Assembly (NCBI GenBank): GCA_946185585.1
Contig: CAMHJP010000005.1
Coordinates: 1 to 45,817 of the forward strand
Origin: an uncultured Caryophanales bacterium
GTDB taxonomy: Bacteria > Bacillota_I > Bacilli_A > RFN20 > CAG-826
Length of the DNA stretch: 45,817 bases
Reading direction: 5' to 3'
Shown: positions 33,982-44,048 of the stretch, piece by piece
Layout: the number at the start of each line of letters is the position of its first letter
How positions within the stretch are numbered: the first letter of the stretch is position 1
Notes under the pieces: generated by a model
The model's input: the letters and a program-made list of their open reading frames with translations, nothing else
Databases searched by the model: none
What the model was told of the DNA's origin: nothing
Translations under genes and position numbers: made by a program

Positions 33982-34665
33982 TTAAAGTGTAAAAACATTA
34001 ATTTCTTGATTAATGTAGTTACTTCCATAACTTTGTTTAGAAATGTTTTGGATTAACATTCCTAGTTTATTGACCGAGTAATATTGCTCGACACTGGAGT
34101 CTTTTCCATCCACTTTTCCTGAGGTTTGATGTGAAAAGATATACCACTGTTTTTCCTGATCAATTTCCACAAAACCCTGCAATTCGCTGATGGTTTCTAA
34201 AATTAAATCGCCATAATACATTCCATTACAATGGTATGTTCCTTCGTACATCACATTTTTGTAGAAGAATTCTTGGACAAGTAAATTGATTTGATCAACG
34301 GAATATTCAACGGGTTCTTTGTCGGTTTCGTTAAGAAAATATTTTCCATCATCTTTAGTGAGAAATTTTTGAAAAATATTTTCTTCACCGTCATTAATTT
34401 TGGTCTTTTTTGTGAATGTGTAAGTGAGATTTTCCTCGTCTAATGTGTTAAATGATAACGAGATATTTTCTTCAGTTTTAACACCATCAACTTCACTTAT
34501 TTTCACGCTTGTATAGCCAGCGTGTTTATAAGTCGACATAGACTCGGATAAAGAAAAAGAAGCGACAAACTCTTTGATGTCACTTCTTAACTGTTTCGCA
34601 CATGAACTTAGAAGTAACACCATTAGTAATGATGTAACAATTTTTCTAAGTTTCATGTTATTCAA
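33982..34665 (-). CDS. Lipoprotein (227 aa), function unknown
   Basis: Lipobox LLLSSCAK. Confidence 0.75.
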   Translation of the reverse strand: MNNMKLRKIVTSLLMVLLLSSCAKQLRSDIKEFVASFSLSESMSTYKHAGYTSVKISEVDGVKTEENISLSFNTLDEENLTYTFTKKTKINDGEENIFQKFLTKDDGKYFLNETDKEPVEYSVDQINLLVQEFFYKNVMYEGTYHCNGMYYGDLILETISELQGFVEIDQEKQWYIFSHQTSGKVDGKDSSVEQYYSVNKLGMLIQNISKQSYGSNYINQEINVFTL

Positions 34666-35446
34666 ATTTATACGAATAAGTTGATTCTAAGGCGACTTGC
34701 GCGGCACTAGCTTTTTGATAGTCATAGTCAGCTGTACGTAGACTCTCTTTGACAAGCCATCCATCCTTGTTATATTCAAAGCGAACATAGACTTTGGCGT
34801 TAACTTGGTTTGCATAGCAAGGAAGTGGGAAATCTGGATCCCATTCATCTAGTTCAGGGTGAGTTGCCACATCTGGATAATATGGATAATTATCAATTCG
34901 GAAGATGGTGTGGGACTGTTCACCAACAAAGGCGAATCCACCGTTATCTAAGATTTCATATTTCATCTTATTTGATGATGGATTAATCGCTCCAGGTTCA
35001 TCAATATAAGAAGTAATGATGTGTTCCAAAATGTAATGGCCGCAGGTCTTATTTTCTTTACCTTTTTCGTCTTCACGGTAGAAGTTGTCTTTGGTGAGAC
35101 GAAGTGGGGCACGTAACCAATAAGAACGAGACGCCATCATATAAATCATGGTGTTATCTTTGCCTTCGGCAGATTCTGCTGTTGATGCACTTGGACAATA
35201 AAATCCGTCATTATAACGAGCATAAGGCACAAAGGTGTCACTGCTTGGTGTACGGTCAAATGTCGCATCAACAGTCATGACTTCATTATTGAAGTCGAGA
35301 TAGCCAGCAACACGGTAATAAGGGAAAAGTGGAGCAGAAGAGATTTCATCCACCACTTTTTTAACATCATTAAAACCGGTTGCCTTGCCACAAGACATTA
35401 AGGCAAAGGAGAAGACAAATAATAATGGTAGTTTTTTAATCTTCAT
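34658..35446 (-). CDS. Lipoprotein (262 aa), function unknown
   Basis: FSFALMSCGK lipobox. Confidence 0.75.
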   Translation of the reverse strand: MKIKKLPLLFVFSFALMSCGKATGFNDVKKVVDEISSAPLFPYYRVAGYLDFNNEVMTVDATFDRTPSSDTFVPYARYNDGFYCPSASTAESAEGKDNTMIYMMASRSYWLRAPLRLTKDNFYREDEKGKENKTCGHYILEHIITSYIDEPGAINPSSNKMKYEILDNGGFAFVGEQSHTIFRIDNYPYYPDVATHPELDEWDPDFPLPCYANQVNAKVYVRFEYNKDGWLVKESLRTADYDYQKASAAQVALESTYSYKFE

Positions 35447-35448
35447 AA

Positions 35449-38007
35449 TTAGTACAGTCTGATATTGAGATCGGATTCATAAATTTCACTCTTTTCAATG
35501 AGTGGTTTTAATTTAATTGTTTCACCGCGCTCAATTTCTCTTTCTTTTAAGATATAGATGTAAATCTTCTCACCATATTGTTCACCGGCACACTTATACA
35601 TCTTTACATCACCGTAGTTGACTTCTTGAACGACTTGGAATGGAATGCCATCTTCGGCTTCAATGAAGCCGTCATGAGGCATCGCGATTCTAAAGACTTT
35701 CGTAAAGACTTTATTACCTAAGCCTTGGATGATCTTTGTGGTAATCGCGTCTGGTAAAAGTTCGTAGTGTTCATCAATCTTGAAGAAGAAGATTAATTCT
35801 GCTTTTAAGAGGTCATCTTTCTTCTTTTGTTCAAGTTCTTTGGCCTTCTTCGCGTATTCTTTCTCCACTCCTTTAAGTGGGAAGTTAGTTTCTTCAAAGG
35901 CTTGTTTATTTTGAGCAAGTTCTTCTTTTAGAACATGCATCTTTTGGGAGAATTTCGAATCAAGAGCACCAAGTTCAGTTTCCTTATCAAAATCAAGAGC
36001 ATTACTCTTTCTTTCGATATCGTTTTGCTTCATTTGTGGGAAGCTTTCTTTGAAGATTTGATAACTCATTCTTCTTGAACGACGAGATTCTGGATCCTTA
36101 TTGGTTAACATTGACTTACGGTAGTCTTCCTTCTCGTCTAACCACATTTTCTTATATTGGGCGTCAATCTTTTCCATTTCCGCCTTGTGGATTTCTTTAT
36201 GTTTCGCTTTTGCTTCTTTCACTTTTTCGGAGTGATCTTTCTTTGCAAGTGCGATTTCTTCTTTAATTTTCGCGTTAGCTTCATCAAGTTTGGCTTTTTC
36301 TTCTTCAACTTTACTAGCGTTCGCGTCTTGTTTCTTTTGAGCTTCAGCAATAGCTGCTTCTTTTTCTTTGTTAAACTCTTCTTCTAAAGCGGCATATTTT
36401 TCGTTAACTTCGCCAATACGCTTGGTTTGTAAATCCATGAATTCTTGATTTTTGGTCACTTCAAAAGCAGTTTTGAGGTTCACAAACGTGGCTTTTAAGT
36501 CATCACGTTCACTAAGTGGATAACCAATAATCTTTTCATCCTTATCACGGAATGTGGCTTGGGAATAATCCACCGCAAACTTAATCTTATCGCCCACTTT
36601 AGCTTTGCTATCAACAAAACAGAAGAGTTTATGTTTATTAGCGGTGACTTGAGCTAAGTACTTGTCGCCATGAACTTCAATAAGATCAATTTTGGCTTCT
36701 AGTTTTCCTTCACCAACTTTAATTGCGGAAAGTGGAAGCGAAATTGTTCCGTCTTTAACAAAGTCCACTGGAATATCGTTTGGTTTCTTTTCAGTGCCAA
36801 ATAGTTCCATCTTTCCATCGATAATATCGACTGGAAGGACAGAATATTCTGGAACTGGAGGAATAATCGTCATTTCAGTCTCGGAATCGAATAAGTGAAT
36901 CTTACTGACATCGATACGAGCTTTAATGCGGTCTCCAGGTTTAAAGCCTTTCTTAGAACTGGCTTTGATAATGACTGGGGTTTTTGATTCTTCTCCAAGA
37001 CCTTCAATATGTTTTAAATCACCATAAATTAAGGTTTCATTACCAAGTTCTTCGAAGTGGGAGATGACCACATCAACGATGTTATCGCCTTTGGCGAGAT
37101 CTTCTTCTTCGACGGAAATAGCTTCACATCTAAAGCCAAGAACAACAGTCTTTGTTCCTTGTAAGAATTTCTTTTCGGCTTTTAAGACTTGGTCTTTCTT
37201 TAATTTAAGGTGAGGTTGTTCTTCAACATCAACCCAAGCCACATCAACATCTTTTGCCCCTTCTTTTAAGGTCACATTAAAGAAGTTCATTTGTGGGGTT
37301 CCAATAAATCCAGCGACGAATTTATTAATTGGGTGATCATATAAGTTTTGTGGAGTATCGATTTGTTGTACTTTACCAAGTTTCATAACAACGACTCTTG
37401 TACCAAGAGTCATCGCTTCAACTTGGTCGTGTGTAACATAAATAAATGTGGTCTTTAATTGTTGGTGGAGTTTACCAATGACACTTCTCATTTGGCTACG
37501 AAGTTTCGCATCAAGGTTAGATAGAGGCTCGTCAAGAAGCATCACCTTTGGATTACGTAGAATCGCTCGACCAAGTGAGACACGTTGTCTTTGACCACCA
37601 GACATCGCTTTTGGTTTACGGTCAAGATAATCTTTTAAACCAAGAGCATCAGCAGCCCACATCACTTTTTCATGGATTTCGGTTCGTGGAACTTTTCTTA
37701 AAGTTAAACCAAAGGCCATGTTTTCATAAACAGTCATGTGTGGATAAAGAGCATAGTTTTGGAAGACCATGGCGATATCACGGTCTTTTGGTTGCATATC
37801 ATTCACGATGGTGTCACCGATATAAAGTTCACCACTCGAAATATCTTCTAGACCAGCAATCATTCGTAATGTGGTTGATTTACCACAACCAGAAGGTCCA
37901 ACGAAGACGATAAATTCACCATCTTTGATTTCCATATTGAAATCAGTGACGGCTTTATGTCCGTTTGGATACACTTTGTAGATGTGTTCTAATTTTAGTG
38001 AAGCCAT
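35449..38007 (-). CDS. Maltose/maltodextrin ABC transporter ATPase (MalK/MsmK type) with long additional TOBE-like and coiled-coil C-terminal extension
   Basis: GPSGCGKSTTLRMIAGLEDI, LSGG-type MSGGQRQRVSLGRAI, VMLLDEPLSNLDAKLR; >400 aa extension with heptad-like E/K-rich coiled coil. Confidence 0.95.
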   Translation of the reverse strand: MASLKLEHIYKVYPNGHKAVTDFNMEIKDGEFIVFVGPSGCGKSTTLRMIAGLEDISSGELYIGDTIVNDMQPKDRDIAMVFQNYALYPHMTVYENMAFGLTLRKVPRTEIHEKVMWAADALGLKDYLDRKPKAMSGGQRQRVSLGRAILRNPKVMLLDEPLSNLDAKLRSQMRSVIGKLHQQLKTTFIYVTHDQVEAMTLGTRVVVMKLGKVQQIDTPQNLYDHPINKFVAGFIGTPQMNFFNVTLKEGAKDVDVAWVDVEEQPHLKLKKDQVLKAEKKFLQGTKTVVLGFRCEAISVEEEDLAKGDNIVDVVISHFEELGNETLIYGDLKHIEGLGEESKTPVIIKASSKKGFKPGDRIKARIDVSKIHLFDSETEMTIIPPVPEYSVLPVDIIDGKMELFGTEKKPNDIPVDFVKDGTISLPLSAIKVGEGKLEAKIDLIEVHGDKYLAQVTANKHKLFCFVDSKAKVGDKIKFAVDYSQATFRDKDEKIIGYPLSERDDLKATFVNLKTAFEVTKNQEFMDLQTKRIGEVNEKYAALEEEFNKEKEAAIAEAQKKQDANASKVEEEKAKLDEANAKIKEEIALAKKDHSEKVKEAKAKHKEIHKAEMEKIDAQYKKMWLDEKEDYRKSMLTNKDPESRRSRRMSYQIFKESFPQMKQNDIERKSNALDFDKETELGALDSKFSQKMHVLKEELAQNKQAFEETNFPLKGVEKEYAKKAKELEQKKKDDLLKAELIFFFKIDEHYELLPDAITTKIIQGLGNKVFTKVFRIAMPHDGFIEAEDGIPFQVVQEVNYGDVKMYKCAGEQYGEKIYIYILKEREIERGETIKLKPLIEKSEIYESDLNIRLY

Positions 38008-38021
38008 AACTCTTCCTCCTA

Positions 38022-38885
38022 CTATCCTTTCACCGCACCACCGGCAATACCTTCAACGTAATAACGTTGTAGCCAGAAGAACAGAGCGGTAATCGGAATT
38101 GATACCAAAACGGCACCTGCACAGAATGTGCCGTAATAATCTGAATTAGACGTTAATCCTTGTAGACCAACAGCGACGGTATAACCATCTGGGAGCATAC
38201 CAGCGGTTTGGGTAATGTATTTACCAAACATGAAGTCTCCCCATGGTCCGGTGAATGAAACAAGGATTGTATAAATAATGATTGGTTTAGAAAGTGGAAG
38301 AATCACACGCCAGAAGACGGTATTCTTTGTTCCTCCATCAATCATCACCGCTTCATCAAGGGCCTTTGGAATCGTATCAAAGAAACCTTTAGCGACGTAA
38401 TAGCTCATCGCGGATGAAGCTGTATAAACAAGAATTAATGAGAAAATCGAGGTGTTCATACCAAGAAGTTCCAGGATGTAGTAGATAACTAACATGCCAA
38501 GGAAACCTGGGAACATGCCAAGAATAAGAATTAATTTCATTAATGCTTGTCTTCCATTAAAACGAAGACGGCTTAATGCATAAGAAGTCATTAAGACTAA
38601 GATCGTTTGAAGTAAAGCGGTAAAGAAAGCAATAACGAAGGTATTGATCCACCACTTTAAGAATGGAGTTTCAGGTAATGTGAATAAATTCACATAGTTT
38701 TGGAAAGTCCATTCCCCACTAGCTGGGAAAATGCCTCCGGAAGCATATTTACCAAATGATTGGAAAATCAGATAAAAGAATGGGAAAACCCAGATGAGGG
38801 AAATCAGTGTCAGAACAAAATAAACTAATGCTCTTTGGCTTTTTTCCGCAAATCGCTTACTAACAAGTTTTTTCTTCTCAGCCAT
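38022..38885 (-). CDS. malG: Maltodextrin ABC transporter permease (MalG)
   Basis: EAA-type loop ALDEAVMIDGGTKNTVFWRVILPLSKP; multi-TM. Confidence 0.93.
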   Translation of the reverse strand: MAEKKKLVSKRFAEKSQRALVYFVLTLISLIWVFPFFYLIFQSFGKYASGGIFPASGEWTFQNYVNLFTLPETPFLKWWINTFVIAFFTALLQTILVLMTSYALSRLRFNGRQALMKLILILGMFPGFLGMLVIYYILELLGMNTSIFSLILVYTASSAMSYYVAKGFFDTIPKALDEAVMIDGGTKNTVFWRVILPLSKPIIIYTILVSFTGPWGDFMFGKYITQTAGMLPDGYTVAVGLQGLTSNSDYYGTFCAGAVLVSIPITALFFWLQRYYVEGIAGGAVKG

Positions 38886-40408
38886 TATTGGAAATCCCCC
38901 TCATTCTTAACAGAATTCGAACGACCATAAAGCACCAATGAGAAGAAGGCAATAATTAAGAAGACGAGTACGCCTAAGACACATGCCACAGCGTAGTTCT
39001 TATCTTGTCCTTCCATTGACATCTTATAAATCCACGTGATGAGTAAGTCGGTTTGACCAACATCACCATAACCTAAACTAGATAAACCAAATGATGGTTT
39101 ACCTTGGCTTAAGAGGTAGATGATGTTGAAGTTATTAATATTTCCGACAAACTGGGACAATAAGTATGGTCCAGTAATAAATAACATGTACGGGAGTGTA
39201 ATCGAGGAGAACATCTTAAATGGTGTTGCTCCATCAATCCGAGCGGATTCATATAAATCTTCTGGAATATTCATTAATAAACCAGAACAAATAAGCATCG
39301 TGTAAGGAACACCAACCCACATATTAACAATAATGATGATAATTCTTGATAAGAGAGCATTATCAAATGGGAGTGTGTCGTGGGCAATCCAACCAATGTT
39401 TTCAAAAACTTTGGTGAGGAAGCCTGAACCAGAGAACATCTGGGAAATTAAAAGTAAAGAAACGAATTGAGGAACAGCGATTGTTAAAATAAGGACTGTT
39501 CTCCAAAGCTTTTTTAATTTAATTCCTTTTTTATTAATAAGTAGCGCGACCACCATACCGAGGAAGTAGTTGGTGAATGTAGCAATAAGCGCCCACATCA
39601 AGGTCCACGCTAAAACTTTTAAGAAGATTGTTACAAGTCCACTACCGTTCGCTGTCGAACTAACACCGGAGAATAGATTTTGATAGTTATCAAAACCAAC
39701 CCAGTCAAATAGATAGAACTGGGTTCCAGAGTAGTTGGTAAAACCAGTAATAATCATGAATATGACTGGAATAACCGTAAATCCGACTAAACCAACAAGT
39801 GGAACCGCTAAAAGCAAGGTGTGGTAATTTTTATCAAGAATGTCTTTGAAGAATTGACCATTCTTTTCATATTTACCCACCGCATAACTATTTTGGAGAC
39901 TTCTAGCATCTCTAATCGAGAAATACCAAAGAGCCACAAAAATAATCATTAAGATAAATGTCACAATGGAATATAAAAGGATTGTAAAGGAACGATCGCC
40001 AGGAAGAGTGACAGTTAAACCTTCGTAGGCGTCAGCAACATACATCGATGTTGGCGAGAATGTTCCTAAAGTACCAAGTTTTCCTAAATATGGTCCACCA
40101 ATCGTAATCATGAACCAAATAAAGACTATTTCATAAATTAAATAAAGTAGCCCGCGCATGATTTGATTATGGAAGAGTTGGTATAAACCAAAGACGAGGA
40201 AGTTTCCTCTAACCATCCAGGTTCCTTTCTTCCAGGCATCAACGAGCGTTTCAAATGGACGAGATAATTTATGACCAAGGCGAATGAATTTAAATGGAAG
40301 TCTTTTAAAAAATCCAATAAATCCACGGCCGAGATTCTTAAAGAATCCGCCAAAATTAACGAGGAATCGTTGGCCTTTTGTTAAAGATAAATACTTAATT
40401 GCAGTCAT
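38885..40408 (-). CDS. malF: Maltodextrin ABC transporter permease (MalF) with extended N-terminus
   Basis: EAA loop DLYESARIDGATPFKMFSSITLPYM; multi-TM. Confidence 0.93.
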   Translation of the reverse strand: MTAIKYLSLTKGQRFLVNFGGFFKNLGRGFIGFFKRLPFKFIRLGHKLSRPFETLVDAWKKGTWMVRGNFLVFGLYQLFHNQIMRGLLYLIYEIVFIWFMITIGGPYLGKLGTLGTFSPTSMYVADAYEGLTVTLPGDRSFTILLYSIVTFILMIIFVALWYFSIRDARSLQNSYAVGKYEKNGQFFKDILDKNYHTLLLAVPLVGLVGFTVIPVIFMIITGFTNYSGTQFYLFDWVGFDNYQNLFSGVSSTANGSGLVTIFLKVLAWTLMWALIATFTNYFLGMVVALLINKKGIKLKKLWRTVLILTIAVPQFVSLLLISQMFSGSGFLTKVFENIGWIAHDTLPFDNALLSRIIIIIVNMWVGVPYTMLICSGLLMNIPEDLYESARIDGATPFKMFSSITLPYMLFITGPYLLSQFVGNINNFNIIYLLSQGKPSFGLSSLGYGDVGQTDLLITWIYKMSMEGQDKNYAVACVLGVLVFLIIAFFSLVLYGRSNSVKNEGDFQ

Positions 40409-40414
40409 CTTTTT

Positions 40415-42196
40415 TTATCTTTCAAGAGCACTATCAAGGAGTCTTAAGATCTCCATGTAATCATTATCAGAAGCATTAGCTGGAAGAGCTTTGATGCTTT
40501 GTGCTGCTGTTTGGGCCTCACTCCAAAGTTCAAGGCCACAAGCAGTTAAAAGGATTGTTCCATTGTTTTTCGCTTGTTCAGTTAAGGATTGAATATGTGA
40601 TTCACCCATCGCGTAGTCTTCTAAGTCAAGAATAGTTGGTTTGGATTTGAATTCATCAAATCGTTTCGCTTGAACATATTCACTGGCTAAGAACTTAGCA
40701 ACGTTAAAGGCAATGATTTTATTCGCTGCCGATAAGGTGTTATTCACGCCATAGAATTTGTAACCTAAGTATGAACCAAGTCTTGGTCCACCATCACTAA
40801 TAAATGGAAGTGGGGCGGTAGCATATTGCGCACCGTTATCAGCCATTTCCTTTTTAAATGAAGCAACCTTCGAAACATCAACGATTGTTGCTAAAACACC
40901 ATTTTTACTTGGAATTGGTGCGCTAGCGTTAACGTTTCGAATTGATGGATCACTAATAATACGTTTAAGAAGTTTGGCACCTTGTAAGCCTTCTTCGCTA
41001 GCAAATGTTGAAACAGCATTATATGAACGATCAGTTGGTGTTAATGTGTATAAGGAATTACCACCGGCAAATGATTGAAGAATTGGAGCGCTATAGAAGC
41101 CATCACCATATTTCAGGTCAACTTCAAGATCTTTTTCATCCGCTAAAGCGAATAATTCTTCAAGAGTATCGATTTGACTTGGATCAGAAACAACGTTCTT
41201 ATCATAGAACATGACTGAGCCGTTATCTGAAGTAAATGGAATACCAACAAGGCTTTGTAGTCTTGCTGCTTTATAAGCATCTTCACCCATGTTGTCTTTA
41301 ATCCAGTTACCATCACTTCGTGATACGTTAGATAAAGCACCGAGTTGATAGAAGCTTAATGTTTGGTCAGAAGCATATGGGAAGATATCTGGAGCTGAAT
41401 CAGCGGTTGGTAAGTTACTAACACCATCGCCTTCTTCGAATTCAGAAACAGTAAATGAGATTGATGAACCAGTCATGGAGTTAAATTCTCCAAGAATGGA
41501 GTTCATCCAAGCAACTTGGTTCTTTGGAGCGCCAACACGGATCGAAACGCCTGAATAATTGAGATTACGATCAACCGCAATGTCGCGTCCTTCGGCACCA
41601 CCGCCTCCGCCTTCAGCAGAAACAGTGACGGCACAAACAGCAACTTTACCATTTTCACCTGTTACAGTGATGTTTGTTGAACCATCAGCAACGGCGGTAA
41701 CATTACCATTTTCATCAACAGTGGCAACAGCTATGTTACCACTAGTAAATGTTACTTTAGAATCTGTTGGATAAATCGAATAAGTAATTTTGAATGATTT
41801 ACCTGGAGCAATGCTCTTACTCTTTGGGGAAATGGATAAACGATCAGTTGTAGATCCGCCGCCTTCACCTTCAACAACTGTGACATTTAGATCAGCATAG
41901 CCACCAGCAAATGATGCGGTAACTTTGGCTTGACCCACGCCAACAGCGAAGGCATAACCATCTTTGATCAAAATCACATTTTCGTTTGAGGAGAACCAAC
42001 GAACTTCACCGTCATATCCTTTTTGAACAGATACATGGAGTAGCTTAGATTCTCCAACAGACATTTGTAATTCCGAAAATTCCAACTTCACACTTGGATA
42101 AGTTGAAACATTGGCATTACATCCTGTGAGAGGAACAGCAAAAAAGCACAAAGCGGAACCAGCGACCATCCATCGTCTTAGTTTTCTATTTTTCAT
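40415..42196 (-). CDS. Maltose/maltodextrin-binding lipoprotein with two N-terminal Big2 domains
   Basis: Lipobox VPLTGCN; Big2 (FTSGNIAVATVDENGNVTAVADGSTNI); SBP core (FPYASDQTLSFYQLGAL..., GIPFTSDNGSVMFYDKNVV). Confidence 0.9.
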   Translation of the reverse strand: MKNRKLRRWMVAGSALCFFAVPLTGCNANVSTYPSVKLEFSELQMSVGESKLLHVSVQKGYDGEVRWFSSNENVILIKDGYAFAVGVGQAKVTASFAGGYADLNVTVVEGEGGGSTTDRLSISPKSKSIAPGKSFKITYSIYPTDSKVTFTSGNIAVATVDENGNVTAVADGSTNITVTGENGKVAVCAVTVSAEGGGGGAEGRDIAVDRNLNYSGVSIRVGAPKNQVAWMNSILGEFNSMTGSSISFTVSEFEEGDGVSNLPTADSAPDIFPYASDQTLSFYQLGALSNVSRSDGNWIKDNMGEDAYKAARLQSLVGIPFTSDNGSVMFYDKNVVSDPSQIDTLEELFALADEKDLEVDLKYGDGFYSAPILQSFAGGNSLYTLTPTDRSYNAVSTFASEEGLQGAKLLKRIISDPSIRNVNASAPIPSKNGVLATIVDVSKVASFKKEMADNGAQYATAPLPFISDGGPRLGSYLGYKFYGVNNTLSAANKIIAFNVAKFLASEYVQAKRFDEFKSKPTILDLEDYAMGESHIQSLTEQAKNNGTILLTACGLELWSEAQTAAQSIKALPANASDNDYMEILRLLDSALER

Positions 42197-42215
42197 AGGC
42201 TATCTTCCTCGCGTT

Positions 42216-42240
42216 ACTTATGTAAGCGCTTCATTATACG
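42216..42240 (-). promoter_or_regulatory. cre/MalR-like operator adjacent to the -10 of the transporter operon
   Basis: ATGTAAGCGCTTCAT (42220-42234), matching TGWAARCGYTWNCA-type LacI-family/CcpA sites; TATAAT (minus strand) directly upstream. Confidence 0.7.
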
Positions 42241-42309
42241 TATATTTTAACTCGCGTGTTAGAGTTATTCAAGTAAGTGCAATTTGAAATTTTTTTGTAT
42301 ATTATTTAA

Positions 42310-42786
42310 GTGATGAATTTCGAAGAGAAAAAGAATGTTATTTTTAGAGTAGTTAGCGGTGTTTTGCTGGTGATTCCACTAGTAATTGTGGTTTTTGGAT
42401 TAATCCATATTTTCCAAACTTTTGCGGATGGATACATCATCTCGATTATTGCTTTTATGCTTACTGGAGCGTTCATTTTATTCGAGCAAATCATCCTCCT
42501 AAAGGGTTGGAAAAAAGAGAACTCTTTATACAAGATTGCGTTTAATGAAAATGAGAAAATAAACAATGTTCCTTTAGTTGCGGTAATCGTCGGAACATTG
42601 TTTGGAGTTGGGTTAACCATTTTAGGTATTGTTGTTTACTTTACAAAAAGAGAAGAACCATTCCAAACATCAATGTTAGTTGTTCTCTCCATTGCCTCAT
42701 ATTTATTACTTAACTGTGTGATTTATTACATCTATTTATTGATGTTTAAGAAACGTCCTATTAATTTAAGAAAGTTCATTAAATAA
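42310..42786 (+). CDS. Membrane protein (158 aa, about 4 TM)
   Basis: Hydrophobic segments; only non-methyltransferase plus-strand gene of credible length; followed by a terminator. Confidence 0.75.
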   Translation: MMNFEEKKNVIFRVVSGVLLVIPLVIVVFGLIHIFQTFADGYIISIIAFMLTGAFILFEQIILLKGWKKENSLYKIAFNENEKINNVPLVAVIVGTLFGVGLTILGIVVYFTKREEPFQTSMLVVLSIASYLLLNCVIYYIYLLMFKKRPINLRKFIK

Positions 42787-42800
42787 GATATCCGAAAGCA

Positions 42801-42835
42801 CAAAAAAACCAATCCTACGGATTGGTCTTTTAGTT
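42801..42835. terminator. Bidirectional intrinsic terminator
   Basis: AAAAAAACCAATCCTACGGATTGGTCTTTT between convergent genes. Confidence 0.85.
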
Positions 42836-42847
42836 TATATGATTAGA

Positions 42848-43960
42848 TTAGATGTGTTTTCTCTTACGGATGATGTAGAAAGTTGCAAGAGCAGAGACAG
42901 AAAGAATAGAGATCAAAACGATTGAGATAACTAAACCATTATCATCGTTAGATCCAAAAATTCTACCTAAAACTTGTGAAGGTGTAATAGTCCCCGAAGA
43001 AGTGTCAAGCGTATCCCCGTTTGCTTTTGCCCAATCAGCGAATCGGTACTGTGTAGGTTCATGAGCTAAAATAGCAGATTTTTGGTCAGATGTTTTAGTA
43101 GTAAATGCAGATTTGGCGCTACTATACCAACCATTTGTTTTACATAGGCCAGTACCCTTCTGATCAAACCAGACAGTTTCAAACATCATATATTTATCAA
43201 TAAATGATGCTGCATCAAGTGTGGAAGAATTGTATCCGTTATCTGGATAAACAATATATGTGCTTCCGTCACTCACATTAGTTATCGTGTCAGTTTGATT
43301 TGATCCGTTATTATTAAAAATTACATTTTGCAATGCTGAATTAATTTCAGCGCTATATAAATTCTTTGATCCAGAAACTTTTGTCATTTCAACACCAGGC
43401 CAAGTTGTTCCAGACTTCCCTGTAGCAAATGTATGGCAATAATGTTTGGAAGAATAAACCTCGCCTTTTAAATCAAGCATATAAACGGTTTTAGTTGAAT
43501 ATCCATAATATCCAACATAAAACTTATTTGTATTTGGAATTTGCTCACCACAATAAATGCCATTATTACTCATGTCAGATATTTTCAAGTTATCTGTTTG
43601 AGCCTGGGATCCTCCCCAACCAGATGGGTTACCAACGAGAATTAATGTATCATAAGTATCAGGAACCTCGAGCACATATTGGTACTGATCGTATTCGTTT
43701 GGAGTTTTAGTCTTCATTGAATCAGTAAAAAGTAAACCTGGCCAATTAGCATTCTTAGCTCCAGTTGAGTCATTAAAAAGATAATAACTGAAATTATTCC
43801 AATTTCCGCCACCATCAAATTGGTTAATATACAATGTTGTTGATCCAGCAGCTTCGGCGGCTTCAACTTTTGGTGTTTTTGTTCCAACACCAACAGCAAC
43901 AGCACCAGCTGCAGCGATAGCAAAAATTGAGAGAGCCTTGAATAATCTGAATTTTTTCAT
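42848..43960 (-). CDS. Surface protein with CBM26-like (starch-binding) repeats and C-terminal TM anchor
   Basis: TTLYINQFDGGGNWNNFSYYLFN...NANWPG; TKTVYMLDLKGEVYSSKHYCHTF...TWPGVEMTKV; C-term VISIVLISILSVSALATFYIIRKRK. Confidence 0.8.
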   Translation of the reverse strand: MKKFRLFKALSIFAIAAAGAVAVGVGTKTPKVEAAEAAGSTTLYINQFDGGGNWNNFSYYLFNDSTGAKNANWPGLLFTDSMKTKTPNEYDQYQYVLEVPDTYDTLILVGNPSGWGGSQAQTDNLKISDMSNNGIYCGEQIPNTNKFYVGYYGYSTKTVYMLDLKGEVYSSKHYCHTFATGKSGTTWPGVEMTKVSGSKNLYSAEINSALQNVIFNNNGSNQTDTITNVSDGSTYIVYPDNGYNSSTLDAASFIDKYMMFETVWFDQKGTGLCKTNGWYSSAKSAFTTKTSDQKSAILAHEPTQYRFADWAKANGDTLDTSSGTITPSQVLGRIFGSNDDNGLVISIVLISILSVSALATFYIIRKRKHI

Positions 43961-44048
43961 AATTATTTCTCCGTTATATGTGTTTTTATTATCGAATACG
44001 TGCGAACTTTACGCAAGCACAAATGTGTATACTGGAGGAAAGTTGGTC

